Positions 11,301-23,300 of a stretch of DNA of 64,000 nt are shown piece after piece. The notes under the pieces are model-generated. The model was not told the DNA's origin. It did no database searches and was given only the letters and a program-made list of their open reading frames with translations. The translations under genes and the position numbers were made by a program. Positions within the stretch are counted from its first letter, which is position 1, and each line of letters begins with the position of its first letter. Source of the stretch: Apostichopus japonicus (Eukaryota > Echinodermata > Holothuroidea > Aspidochirotida > Stichopodidae); contig NC_092582.1 of the NCBI RefSeq assembly GCF_037975245.1, positions 22,840,577 to 22,904,576 of the forward strand. Direction: 5' to 3'.

Positions 11301-14300
11301 AAATAGAAACATGTCATTTATACTGTTGAGGTTACCGTTTTAATTTTCTAGCCCAACAATGATATTTCATATTAATTACACCCAATGCTTTTGTTTTTAT
11401 TCATTTTGATGTCAGTTGCTTTTTGTTCTACATGAAGACAAACCACCCTCTTGGTAAGGCAATTTCACGAATGCATACAAAACAAACATGTTCATCTGAT
11501 ACACGACTTGTTCTTAGAGAACATGAACTGTACACTGACTGCATGCAGCTTTAATATTTAACTAAATGTGTCACTGTTATTGCATATATGTTATTGCATT
11601 AATAAGCACTCACTTGGGATAATTTTTTGGCTAAGTACTGTTTTTTTTCTTTCATATCCCACTTCAGAGCACTTGCACTTGTCATTATGAGCATTACAAA
11701 TGTCATGTGTTTCTATCAGATCAAGGTTAGGAACTGTTTATACTGTCAGTACGAGTGCTTTGAAGCATGATATGGGTGGACAGTATATAGTGGTATTAGC
11801 ATTAGAATCAGATAAAGGTAGGAACTGTTTAAACTGTCAGTATGAGTGCTTTGAAGCATGATATGGGTGGACAGTATAAAGTGGTATTAGCATTAGGGAA
11901 TCGGCTGGTAATTATTTCAGCCAAAGATGAATATTCATGACTTGTTCATGTATATTAATATCTATTAAAGGCACTCATAATACAGGTTCACACTTTGCAT
12001 TCATTGTTAAGTAAAATAAGTTCAACTTTTTCTTATTTTTATTTTTGTTTGGTTAATCAGATGAAGAAGAGGATGATCTGTTCGGGAGGAAGGAGGTCAA
12101 ACCGGTCCAAAAGACACTCCGGTCGGCTCTGTCCCAGCAACTGGAGCAGTATCCGCAACAGGCTAGCAATCCGTTCTCGGAATTTGCAAAGTTCGATGGA
12201 AAGGTAGGTATCGTCACTAATAGCAGTCAATAGGAACTGTTTATACTGTCAGTATGAGTGCTTTGAAGCATGATATGGGTGGACAGTATATATTGGTATT
12301 AGCATTAATTACAGTAGGAAATTGTCCTAGAATTAACTCATACATATGTTTTTACTTCGCTCCTCGCTTATCTGTCTCCCCACAACCTTGGCACCCTCGT
12401 TCTACCGTGCCTAGAATGTCCTGGTAACCTTTCTTAACACTGTGCGCCCTCTATGACCGACCCCTCCGGTCAATGCCCCTCCTCCTTCTCATTCTACCAT
12501 TCGAATAATGATATCATACTAAAAAAATATTAAATAAATTCAATTTTTTTCTTTCTTCAAAAACATATTTACAGTACCTACATTTTAATACACTTTGTTA
12601 ATTCAAACAGTATAAGTTTGCTTTTTAAATCATTTATATTACACCAGAAAGAAAAAACACCCCAAAAGCAGAAACTCTTTGGTTATTGTCATAGGCGTAC
12701 GGGACCATTTCGGTTTGGGGGGGCAGAAACTTTTGTGCCCGAAATTTCCCGTGACACTATCTAAGCGGAGCGCCACCATCGGTTGGCGCGTAGCATACAA
12801 GAATTTTTTTGGCAAAATATGCCTCTCAGATTGCCGGAAATGGCACTTCTGAGGCCTTGCAAGTTGCATCTAGACATTCTTTATTTTATAATCTCACGTT
12901 TAGAACTTTACACTTCCCCAAAAATTTGGTAAATTAGAAGAAGAAAAAATGGTAACATCACTTTGACGGGGAAAACTAGGACAGTATATTTTTTAACTCC
13001 TATTTAAAAGGATACTTATCAGGCTGGTAAAGATCCTTGGAAGTGCAGAAGTCCTGATAGGAAACTTCTAGAGTATAAATCCAAGGTAATCCGGGCGAAT
13101 TTCGCGAAAATTTTTCTAACTCCGAAAAACACAGTGAGACACTTTGTGGGTAGAAAAATGAAGGAAGGCCATTAGGGCCAGTGAGGGTGTACAGTGTTAA
13201 AAGATTACCAGGGCATTCTAGACACGGTAGAATGCGGTGCATAGGTTGTGGGGAGACAGGTAAGTGGGTCACTCGTAAATATATAAACCAGTAAGTTTTA
13301 TAATATTAGAAGAAGAAAAAATGGTAACATCACTTTGACGGGGAAAACTAGGACAGTATATTTTTTAAGCTCCTATTTAGTTACGGTATGTATTATTTTA
13401 ACACAGTACTCAGCTACCCCCAGAAAAACATACATTTTTCAACGACACGTAGGCGGGAAAATGTCACTGTGTCGGGTGAGACTGCAATTTGTCTCACAAT
13501 AAAAGTATAAAAAATAACAAAGAATATGATAAACCTGTACTTTTAGGCTTGTAGGCACTCCCCCCCCCCCCCACCATCCAAGAAAAAGAAAATGTTTCTT
13601 ATATACACTCATGTCTGGGATGTCCAGGTATACAGTTGACTAGTTAGAAAAAAATGTTTACTACGGTTTTTTCACTTCAGAGACTGCTAATATCCATGCA
13701 TGCTTGTCACCACGATTGTGAGCGGCGTTCCCTGTTAATAATTTTGGGAGATAGTGCAAAAAGCGTGGTAGCCCAGATGAGCTGCGCTTACGGTGGTGTT
13801 ACATGGAAATATTCGGGCATCATGATGCTAAATTAAGAAAATCATTAGGCCTATATTAATATTAATGTCACAAAACAAATAACACAGAACGCTCTCCACG
13901 GAATTTTCGGGCAAAAATATGAAAAAGATTCGGGCAAGCTACTACATATTTATATATATATATTTTTTTCTCCTCTTAGGCTGCCCGAATTTTTCAGGAC
14001 TTTTGCCCGAATTTCTTGTCCTCTGGGAAATTTGGGGGGGCAGTCTGCCCCCCCGCCTCGTACGCCTATGGTTATTGTTGTTGTTGTTCTGTCTTGAAAA
14101 CTGTCTATAGAAAGAGAGTAAAACTTCTTACATCAGCCCCCCCAAGTTCTTCATCAAAAAGCCAATTTATATTTTTAAATATTTGATGCGGCCAATTTTT
14201 TCGTCGACTGGAATCATTCTGAGAAAGAAACTAGGTCTAGGTCATGCTCGATGTCCTCTCCAAATTCAACACACTTTCTGTAAGACTCTGGCTTGGAGCA

Positions 14301-17300
14301 GACGGCCGTAAAATATTACACGACGACGTCGGTCTCGGAATGACTGCAGTTATAAGCAGAGATAAAGACTCCTCAGCGCAAAATGTTCTAAAAAATAAAA
14401 AAAAAATAAAAGCGAAATTAGATGGATTGGGGGAGATCCCTTTAATATTTCGTATTTCGTCCTTGTTTCACTTCGACATCTCTACAATTAGAGGTGCGAT
14501 ATCTTTATGTTTAGCAGAAGCCCTTTAATAACTGTACTACCAAGCTCAAAGTCTGTTTCTTCAGTGCTATTAACAAAAAAAAGCTGCTATTTGGCACTTT
14601 GGTTTCTATATAAAGAAAAAGAAGGAAAATGAAAGAACAACTTGATTGTACCATGGCACAGTAGAGCTTCAGTGGTTAATTTATTTCAGTGTTTACATGT
14701 ACGTTTAAATGGTAATCGATTCATTCCGGCTTCGGTTATTAATTGATCAAATTTGATCGTAAATTTTCAGTTTTTTTTGTTACGTAGGTTCTTTGTGTTG
14801 CATTTAGTCATTGGGTAACTAGGAAAAAAAAAGGAAAAAAAAAGGGAGATGGCTTGGAAGGAGATCATTCATCAATTAAGAGAATTGTCGATGAGATTTA
14901 AACTTGTTAGGAGAAGGGGTGTGGGGGAGGGGTAGGGAGGGATAAGAGATGGGGAAGAGGGGGTAAGATTTTCACCTGGTCATATTCTTTTCTCTATACT
15001 CGGTATATAGTATATAATGAATTCAAGTGATGTCAATATAAATGTGTTTTATATTGGTTGAATGAAGATATGTGCAATGGGGGGGAGGGGAGGGGATGGA
15101 GGAGAGGCTGTGGAGGGAGGTTGAAACCCAGGATGTGCTACTATTTTGTGGTAGTTTAGACCGATAGTCCGGCATTCCCCTCCTCCCACTGCTCTTACAG
15201 TGCCTGCTGCTATAAGGTTTGGTTTTTTGTGTTCTTAACTCCCATTAATTTTAGAGAAGAAATAATATGTTGAGAAGAACAGGTTCTATGCAATCACACT
15301 GTATTAAAGGGAGTAACAGAGGTGAGGGATATTGCATGAGTAGAGTGGGGAATATAGAAAGGGTGGTAGTGGGTGGTACACAGTATGGGTGGCAGTGGGG
15401 GATGTGGTATGGGTGGTAGTGGGGGATGTGGTAAGGAGAGCAGTGGGGATATAGAAAGGGTGGTAATGGGAGATATGGAAAGGTTGATAGTGGGGTATGT
15501 GGTAAGGGTGCCAGTGGGGGATATGGAAAGGATCGCCGAGGGAGGTATGGATGCGATGGTTGTCGGAGATGTGGAAAGGAGTGGTAGTGGAGATGCGGAA
15601 AGGGATTGTAGTGGGGATGTTGAGAGGTAGAGGTGTGTCAAGAGGGGTGGTCGGTGAGAAATGGAAAGGGTGGATAGGGGGTGCCAAAAGGGGTGGTCGG
15701 TGAGAAATGGAAAGGGTGGATAGGGGGTGCCAAAAGGGGTGGTCGGTGAGAAGTGGAAAAGGTGGATGGGGGTGTCAATAGGGGGTGGTCCGTGAGCTCA
15801 GAGGAAAAGGTGGATAGGGAATGTTAAAAGGGACGGTTGAGGGAAGTGGAAAATGGATGGTAGTTCAGGATGTGAAAGGGGTGGTTGTGGAGGATGTGGA
15901 TAGGGATAAAAGTGGAGCTGTAGAAGGGATGATGTTGTGTCTATGCGCCTGAGAATAATATAAAGAACTGCCCCTATGCAAACGTTGTCAGACTGCCAAC
16001 ACTTCATGTTCGTGTGTGTGCGCTTCTGTTCTTCGCAGGCTCACATCGGATCGGGAACCAGCATCAAAAAGATTGGTATCTTCTTGGACATGTGTGAGGG
16101 GGATGCCAGGGAGTTCCCCTTGGAGATACAAGTGGTCGGCACGGCAAAGGTCAGCGAGGTCATTGGCTTGATATGCTGGCACTACAAAAACGAGGGATAC
16201 GAACCACCGTTAAGGTATGACAGAGATTCTCCCGAGGGTAGAGAAAGTAATTGATATAGAAGCAGTCAGTAGTTCCTAACAATACGTGTTGGTGAAGTAA
16301 CATTGTAAGATGCCTTGGATTTGCTAGACTAGGCTAGGTTTTATAGAATAAGCTTTGCCCTCAGGCTTCTTATCGGGCCTGAGCTTTTTCCGGGAATTCG
16401 CGGAATATCCATGTTTTCTTTTCTACCTCGGGGACAAATACTATTATCCTTACACACTGTAACATACGCAAACTGGAGCCTATACCGCAATTTTTGCAAA
16501 GTTCTGTGATTTTTTTTTTACCAAGGCTCATCACTGTCTTATACATCCTTGGTAATCAGAGGAGATCTACATGAATATTGGAAACAGCTACTTCCTGCCC
16601 GGAAAAAAGGTCTAAGTCAAAGTTCAACGAAAAGTTCTTCAATTCTTGAAGACTTTCAAACTTGTACGATATTAATCTAGTATCAAAGACACACGTAATA
16701 TAAATAGGCTACACAATATTTCTCCCCATTCCAGATAGAAAACCTGACTGAGTTTTGAGATCAATAAATTTGAGGAATTTCAATACATCGTACTACACCA
16801 GTGAGGAAGCAGATCGTTAGTCTGTGTGGTGTTATCGTTAATACCCTCCATTTACTATGGTTTATAATATCCTCATCCAATGTACACAAAAGGTCGATGT
16901 CTCTCGTACAGGACAGGCAATCAGTTAATAGGAAGTGGAAAACTCTGCTCCAAATCAGGATAGTAGAGGACAAAATATTTATTGCCACAGAGGGAAGAAG
17001 GCTTAACTCCAGATGTCTGTCAGTCTGTCTGTCTGTCTGAGGACAGTTCGGTCTAATCAAAAGGGTTAAACAACGTGTCTTTATATATATATAAACACTT
17101 GATATAGGGGGAGGGGAGAAGTCGGGGGGTGGGGGTGGGGGTGGGTTGGCCTGCAATTTTTTCAGGTCACTATTGTAACCATTTTTAAGGCAAATTTTAA
17201 GGATAATACTCGTTTCATTTCTCATTGAGATTTTTTTTTTAAATGAGTGCAAACAATATCAATGATAAAATAAAAAGACTTAAAATTTTATTCCCCATCT

Positions 17301-20300
17301 TCCCCCCACCCCCCTCCCTCTTTATTTTCTTCTTCTGCTTTTTATGGGTTATCAAGAATTGTCAAGAGCTCACTTCTCTCAGGACCGAAGGCGTCTGAAG
17401 AGGAACCTGTGAAACTCGTCAAATATTCATTGCGACGACTGGCCCAGTCATCTTCATATCTTGTTTCTGTCAATCACTCGACTCGGTCGACATCGTCGCC
17501 ATTAATATTCAAAACTTTTCACAGACAGGTCTCTGCTCCGATCATTATCACGACTGCACTTATACGGAATCGTGTTTCACCTCATTTTGTCTCTGTGAAA
17601 ATTGATACTTACATAGTCATTGCTATTATTTTCCCCGCTGCTCCAGTCGCCCCCATCTTATGTATCTTGTTGGTTTAGGGATACCTTCAGAAAACACCAT
17701 CTCGCTGGGATGCTTGCCCCCGCTGGAATTGAGGCGATTGGCTCATCTCTAAATGTGTGATAGACTTGTTAAAGTCACATTTAGGCGAGAGATTATCCAG
17801 TGTACAGTAGTCAATGTGCAGGGAGCCAAATATTATAAAGTTTTGAAACTCATGGAAGTTGTATTATCACGAAGGAAATTTTTATTGTTAATAATTTTAC
17901 AATTATATACAAAAGAAAGAACAGAAATTCCAAAAACGAAAAAGAAGAAAATGGTTTCGTAGGTTTTAAGACATAATTTGATGAACCTAAAATTATCAAA
18001 ACAAGTTTCAAAACAACTTGTTTCTATTTTGTATAATTAGGAGAATATTTCATGTACATTCAAAACACATCCAATAAGTTTTTAAAAAGTGTTAGAGTTT
18101 GGATGGAGGGAAAGATGGACGGGCGGGCTGTCAGTCTGGTGGGGGGGGGGGCGGGCGTGCTGGCCAAAACTAGTAATATTTTAAATTCATGCAACATGCT
18201 CGATGCCTTAGATTGTCTGTGTTTACCGTTGATGGTATTTTCTCTTCTGTTTCTTTATTCTCTAGAGACAGCATTGATAACTACTGTCTGATGATAGCCG
18301 AGGAGGAGGGTGAGGTGGACGATGACTTTCCTGCCCTCGATTGCAAAGAAGCCATCTCTAAATTTGGCTTCAGTACCTTGGCTCTCGTCGAGAAGGCATC
18401 GGTCCTCCCCGATAAGGAATCTCAGGAGTCCGGTAAAGATGAAGCAATAATTGTGAACATGTAAGTATAACTCATCTCATGTCAGAAACTATAGAGAGAT
18501 GGCCTTAGGCATTCACATGTGAATAGATTTGTTTAAATCTGTTGGTAACTCACATGTGAAGATATTGGATATAAGTGGGCAGTCTGGTAGAGGGGGAAAA
18601 TGATTGTGAAGATATGAGTATACTCATCTCATATTAGAAGCTATAGATAGATGGCTTAGGCATTCACATGTGAATACACTTTCATAAATCTGTTAGTAAC
18701 TCACATACGAAGATATTGGATATAAGTGGGCAGTCTGGTACAGAGGGGGCGAAAAAAAATGATTGTGAATATTTGAGTATACTCATCTCATGTAAGAAAC
18801 AATAGGGAGGTGGCTTAGGCATTCACATGTGAATAGATTTTTTTAAATCTCTCTGTAACTCACATGTGAAGATATTGGATTTAATTCGGCAGTTTGTTAA
18901 TACAGGAAAGAAATGATAGCGAACATGCGAGTAGAATCGTCTCATCTGAGAAACCGTAAGGAGACCTTTGGAACGTTGACTTCTCAGAATCGGGAGAGAC
19001 ATTATGAGACACTCATATTGTTGTCCTGCTCTGTCTTTCTTTGTCCTCAGAAAGTCCTCAGATGGAGAGTCCAAGCTTGCGATCGATAATACTCAGGTCA
19101 CTCTCCGAGAGTTGATGAACAAAGCGCTGAAACGGAGGAAGGGAATCATCCCAACGGCAGGTAGAGTCAGCTCAGTTCCGAATGTAGTAAAAATGGAAGT
19201 CACTAAACCTCACCATCATTAATGGTCTCTGCGATGAGAGATAACTGTCATGAACAACTCGCCCCACCCACCCGCCCCTCCATCATTCCCCCCAACCACC
19301 CTCCTCTAAAAGTAGATGACTCAAACCCTACCATGACGAATGGACTCTGTGACAAACAATTTAACCCATACAGCTAAGAAAAATATATCTTATTGCATGT
19401 AGCAGAGATGACAGATATTATGATCCTTCATACACACACACACTCACTCACACACAATGCCTGAAGACTTGATTTAGTCTCAATATGACATCATTGAGCC
19501 ACATGTGCTTCAAATGTTTTGATATCTTTTTTTTCTGCATTCTGCTTTTTAGAGAGACAGGTTGTGTAGTAAGAACCTTTCAACAATAGTGACACACATA
19601 TCCAAAAGATTAGTCTCAAAAAGGTCCAACTTCCTTTCCCCCCCCCCCACCCTCCTTGAAATACAGAATTTGTCATGTTGTCTTTGCACTGTGTTCACAG
19701 TGTAATTGTTTTGTGGACACATGAAGAATATTTTTAGATATCACATTGTAATCACTACATATGACCCCTTGAGAACTTTCACTCTGTAACCTTGAGGATA
19801 AAATTAGAATGATGAAAGTAAAACACGTCTGGAAAAAATGAACTGTCCAAATGAGCCATCTGCACATTTATTTATTTTTCATTTTCAAACGGTTTTTTGT
19901 TTTCTCTGTTTCCTTATGTTTTGAAAGATAAAAGTGCTTTGTTACTAACTGATCCTTTCACTTGTTAGGTCCTGATTACCTGATGGAGAAGGTTAACGAC
20001 CCAGGTGTGTCCCTGGATTTGGACGCTAAGTTGAGTTCGATTGGATGCCTGAACTTTGTGATGGTCAGAGAGCACAGTAAGTTATCACATGTGCGAAGGT
20101 TTGACTCTATTGCCATATATTTTTCATCAGGTTGTATTTTTTTGATATTCTGATTAAAATCTGGTAGTATTCATCCATTACTGGTTACCATGCAGGCCTA
20201 GAATGTCACAATTTTCTGCAACATGCTAAAAAATGCCAGTGCCAAAAAAAACCCAGTTATTTCCAATATCTTTCCTTTAGTAGTAATAGTATTCTACTAC

Positions 20301-23300
20301 AAGATTGTGGCAAAGTCTCCTCTCAAACTGTCATGGTATAATTCCCCGAGTAATGATAGACAAACCAAACATGGTCACCAAATATTAAATTTGTGGACCA
20401 TTTTCCAGAGCTAATTTATGTTTTTTTTGGGGGGGGAGGGGAAATTGGGACTGTTTCCTTTCATCCCATCCAATTGTGTTGGTCAAAATTCCTGTTAAAT
20501 TCTTTCAAGAAAGTTTTTACCATCCAAAAGGGGAGGGTAATTTCCCTTATAACTCCCCCCCATCCCCCACCTAATGACGGGCCATATCATCTGTCACTTG
20601 CTCCCCTATCCAACACTCCCTCCCTCTCTCCTCACCCAGTCAGAATGTCTGCAAAATCCCTCGTCCTCGTGGCAGGGTCTGTTGTCCTTAGAAACACGTC
20701 ATTATAGACTTCAGTGTTAGGGTTACCCCCGGTCTTCAATACATCCACTGATTATAACAGGAAGTGTACAACAAGTTGTTGGTGGCAGTTACTAATTACG
20801 CTAGTCTAAACACTGCCAGCAAATCCCCAAACGAACTGGGATACAATTTTTATAGTCTAGCTGTGACTTCCTGCAGTGATTAAACACAGCCGACCCAGTC
20901 ACCCAGAGACATTCTAAAACAATAGCGTAATTTCTCATTAACTTCTGACGGACATATCCACCGCTAAAAATAGTATGCCAGCGAATTGGATCAAGCCGAA
21001 CGGAAATTAACGAAGCTATCTTTGGCTTCAAGTGGCCATGACATGTGTTTTTATTCAGAGTAAAAAAACGCCGCAGCTAGTTTGCATCTCGTTCAGGCTA
21101 CTGAACAAACTCCAAACTTAGATTCAAAGCTGATCAAAGTAAAATTGTCCTTGCATGATCTGTTTTTTTTTCTTTTTTCACAAAGAGAATCTTAATGAGC
21201 AAGAGATTTATTAATTTAATAAATTAAACTCTTGTTTCCAACATTTCCTGACCAAGAAACTTTATCGAATAAGTATTTAATCTCACAAATAAAGAACATT
21301 TTTGCAAATTAAAAAAAAAAAATACTTGAGACTTTGACATTTTTTTTCTTCAAAAATTGTTGTAAATTTAAAATTCTTGAAAAATGGGTAATAAGTCAAG
21401 CTCATGGGTTACATATCGTATTGGGTTTATGGTATTGGAAATCGTCGGAAAAATTTATCAACATCCACTCAAAGCAGATGCATTAAGAGATGCATTAGGT
21501 CTTAGAATGAATTCATGCCAAAAACATATAATTATAATAATAATTAACAGTTATTGAGAAATGTTGTAGTTAAAAATTTATAACCTTTATATTCCGGTGG
21601 CAAAAGTCCAATGGTTAATTAAAACGTTGGGAATTTTATGCATCTTCAGGTTAAAACCACATCTTCGTAGCATTTGGTGTGACGTGAAGATGTGAATTTT
21701 TCAAAATTTGGTGGTAGTTGTGAATAGGCATCTGGCAACAGCAAACTGAATGATGTACAGCAATTCAGCTGTGAATGTTGTTTCTTGCCCCTTTTTTATA
21801 ATATTTAACATCACAGAGGAAAATAAAATTTGTACAAAAAAGTTTAAAAAATAAATCTAAATGTAGAGAATCTTGACAGCTGAGCAAGAATTCGAAATGT
21901 ATCAGGTTTCAAGAATAAATCAACAAGAATATTATAGGAAATAAAAACTTTTGAAGGACACCTGTAATTATGTCATCATAGAACACCCACTGCGATCTAC
22001 TCCAGGAAAGAATGGAGGGATTAGCTAGTCAAAATAGGTTACATTCAATCAACCAATATTCTTGATTTATGAACAACATTTGAGATTGGGGGGGGGGGGG
22101 GTGGGGTTCCAACAGCCTCTGGAATTTTTTTCCTTCTCTATATAGGCCTCATATTGTCTGCCTTTGGGAAATCCCTGGGTAGAGAAGTTCTGCCAAAAAC
22201 TTTGTATTAGTCACCATGTCCAAAAGGTAAAGCTGCAATATGCTGCTTAGCTAGGATGAATCGATACCGAACAATAGAGATTATCTCTGCTGACCTGCAG
22301 TGACTATCATGTGAAACTGAATCACACAAAAGGTTATGTACTTTGCTGCATCCCCCTCACTACCTTACTTTTGACAGGTACCTTCAGTGAATAATATTGC
22401 CCCCCGTGCTAGTATTTGTTAATATCGCATGTCGTGTGTTTTGCTTTCATACTTTTTTCCTTCATTCTCTACGTATGTTTACGATGTGTTTGCACCACGT
22501 TCACAGGTAAGAGGTCGTACGTGAAACCGAGTGAGAGATTCCGTCACGGTTCCGGCCAGGAACTCTCCTACGTCATCAGCACCCAGTATAAGTCGTTCAG
22601 GGTCAACATGTTACACAAACTGCGCCCAACCAACGAAATACAGCTCGGTAAGACTTTTTTAAGTTTATGACTAAAACACGACTTGGGCAAATATGACCAA
22701 AGTTTTTCTTACCATTATCTAGGTAACAAGCTTCCCTACTTAATGATTCCAGTCGGGGTCTTAACATTTAGTGGCCCAGACTGTTTTAATCGTGTTCGTA
22801 TTATTCATATGTTAAAGAGTTAGTTGAATAATTTAGAAACAAGCAATAGAGTTTTGCTTCATCGTACGAAATGAAGGTCGACTTAGTCAAACAAATGAAC
22901 TATATTGTTGTGTTACTTTAGTTTGGAATATCATCGAAAATAGATGTAAAAAGGCTCTTTCTCTCCAAAAGCTGTGTTAACAGAACATCATGTGGTGTGA
23001 TGTGGTATCGTCTTATGTTGTGTATGAAACGATGTATGGAATGATGTGATGTCATATTTTGTAAGGTGTGGTATGTTGTATGATATGGCATCGGATGTGA
23101 TACCATAGCATGTACAATATAATATATGATATGGTATATGATATGAAATATAATGTAATATGTGAAATGGTATGATATCATCTGATACGATATATAATAT
23201 GATAAGTGATATTGTATGATATAAGTGATATGGTATGATATATGTGATATGGTATGATATATGTGATATGATATATGTAGTTGGTATAATATCTGTGATA

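Larger units (their letters stand above)
12690..14070. mobile_element. Non-autonomous DNA transposon, hAT-like (8-bp target duplication)
   Basis: A perfect 12-bp terminal inverted repeat, CATAGGCGTACG at 12690-12701 and its complement at 14059-14070, is flanked on both sides by the same 8 bases GTTATTGT (12682-12689 and 14071-14078). Inside each end lies a run of seven G or C and a GCCCGAA-like segment. Length is 1381 bp with no transposase reading frame, so it could only be moved by another element's enzyme. An 8-bp target duplication with CA...TG ends fits the hAT superfamily; P-like is the alternative. It lies in a MAPKAP1 intron and itself holds a repeat A copy and a 76-bp internal duplication. 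Confidence 0.8.

Noticed and set aside
15294-15687. Overlapping 115- and 127-codon minus-strand open frames
   Set aside because: They are products of the GT/GA-rich tandem repeats; overlapping frames of equal quality indicate absence of stops, not selection.
16761-17252. 163-codon minus-strand frame
   Set aside because: It contains low-complexity proline from a poly-G tract and has no family motif, in a MAPKAP1 intron.
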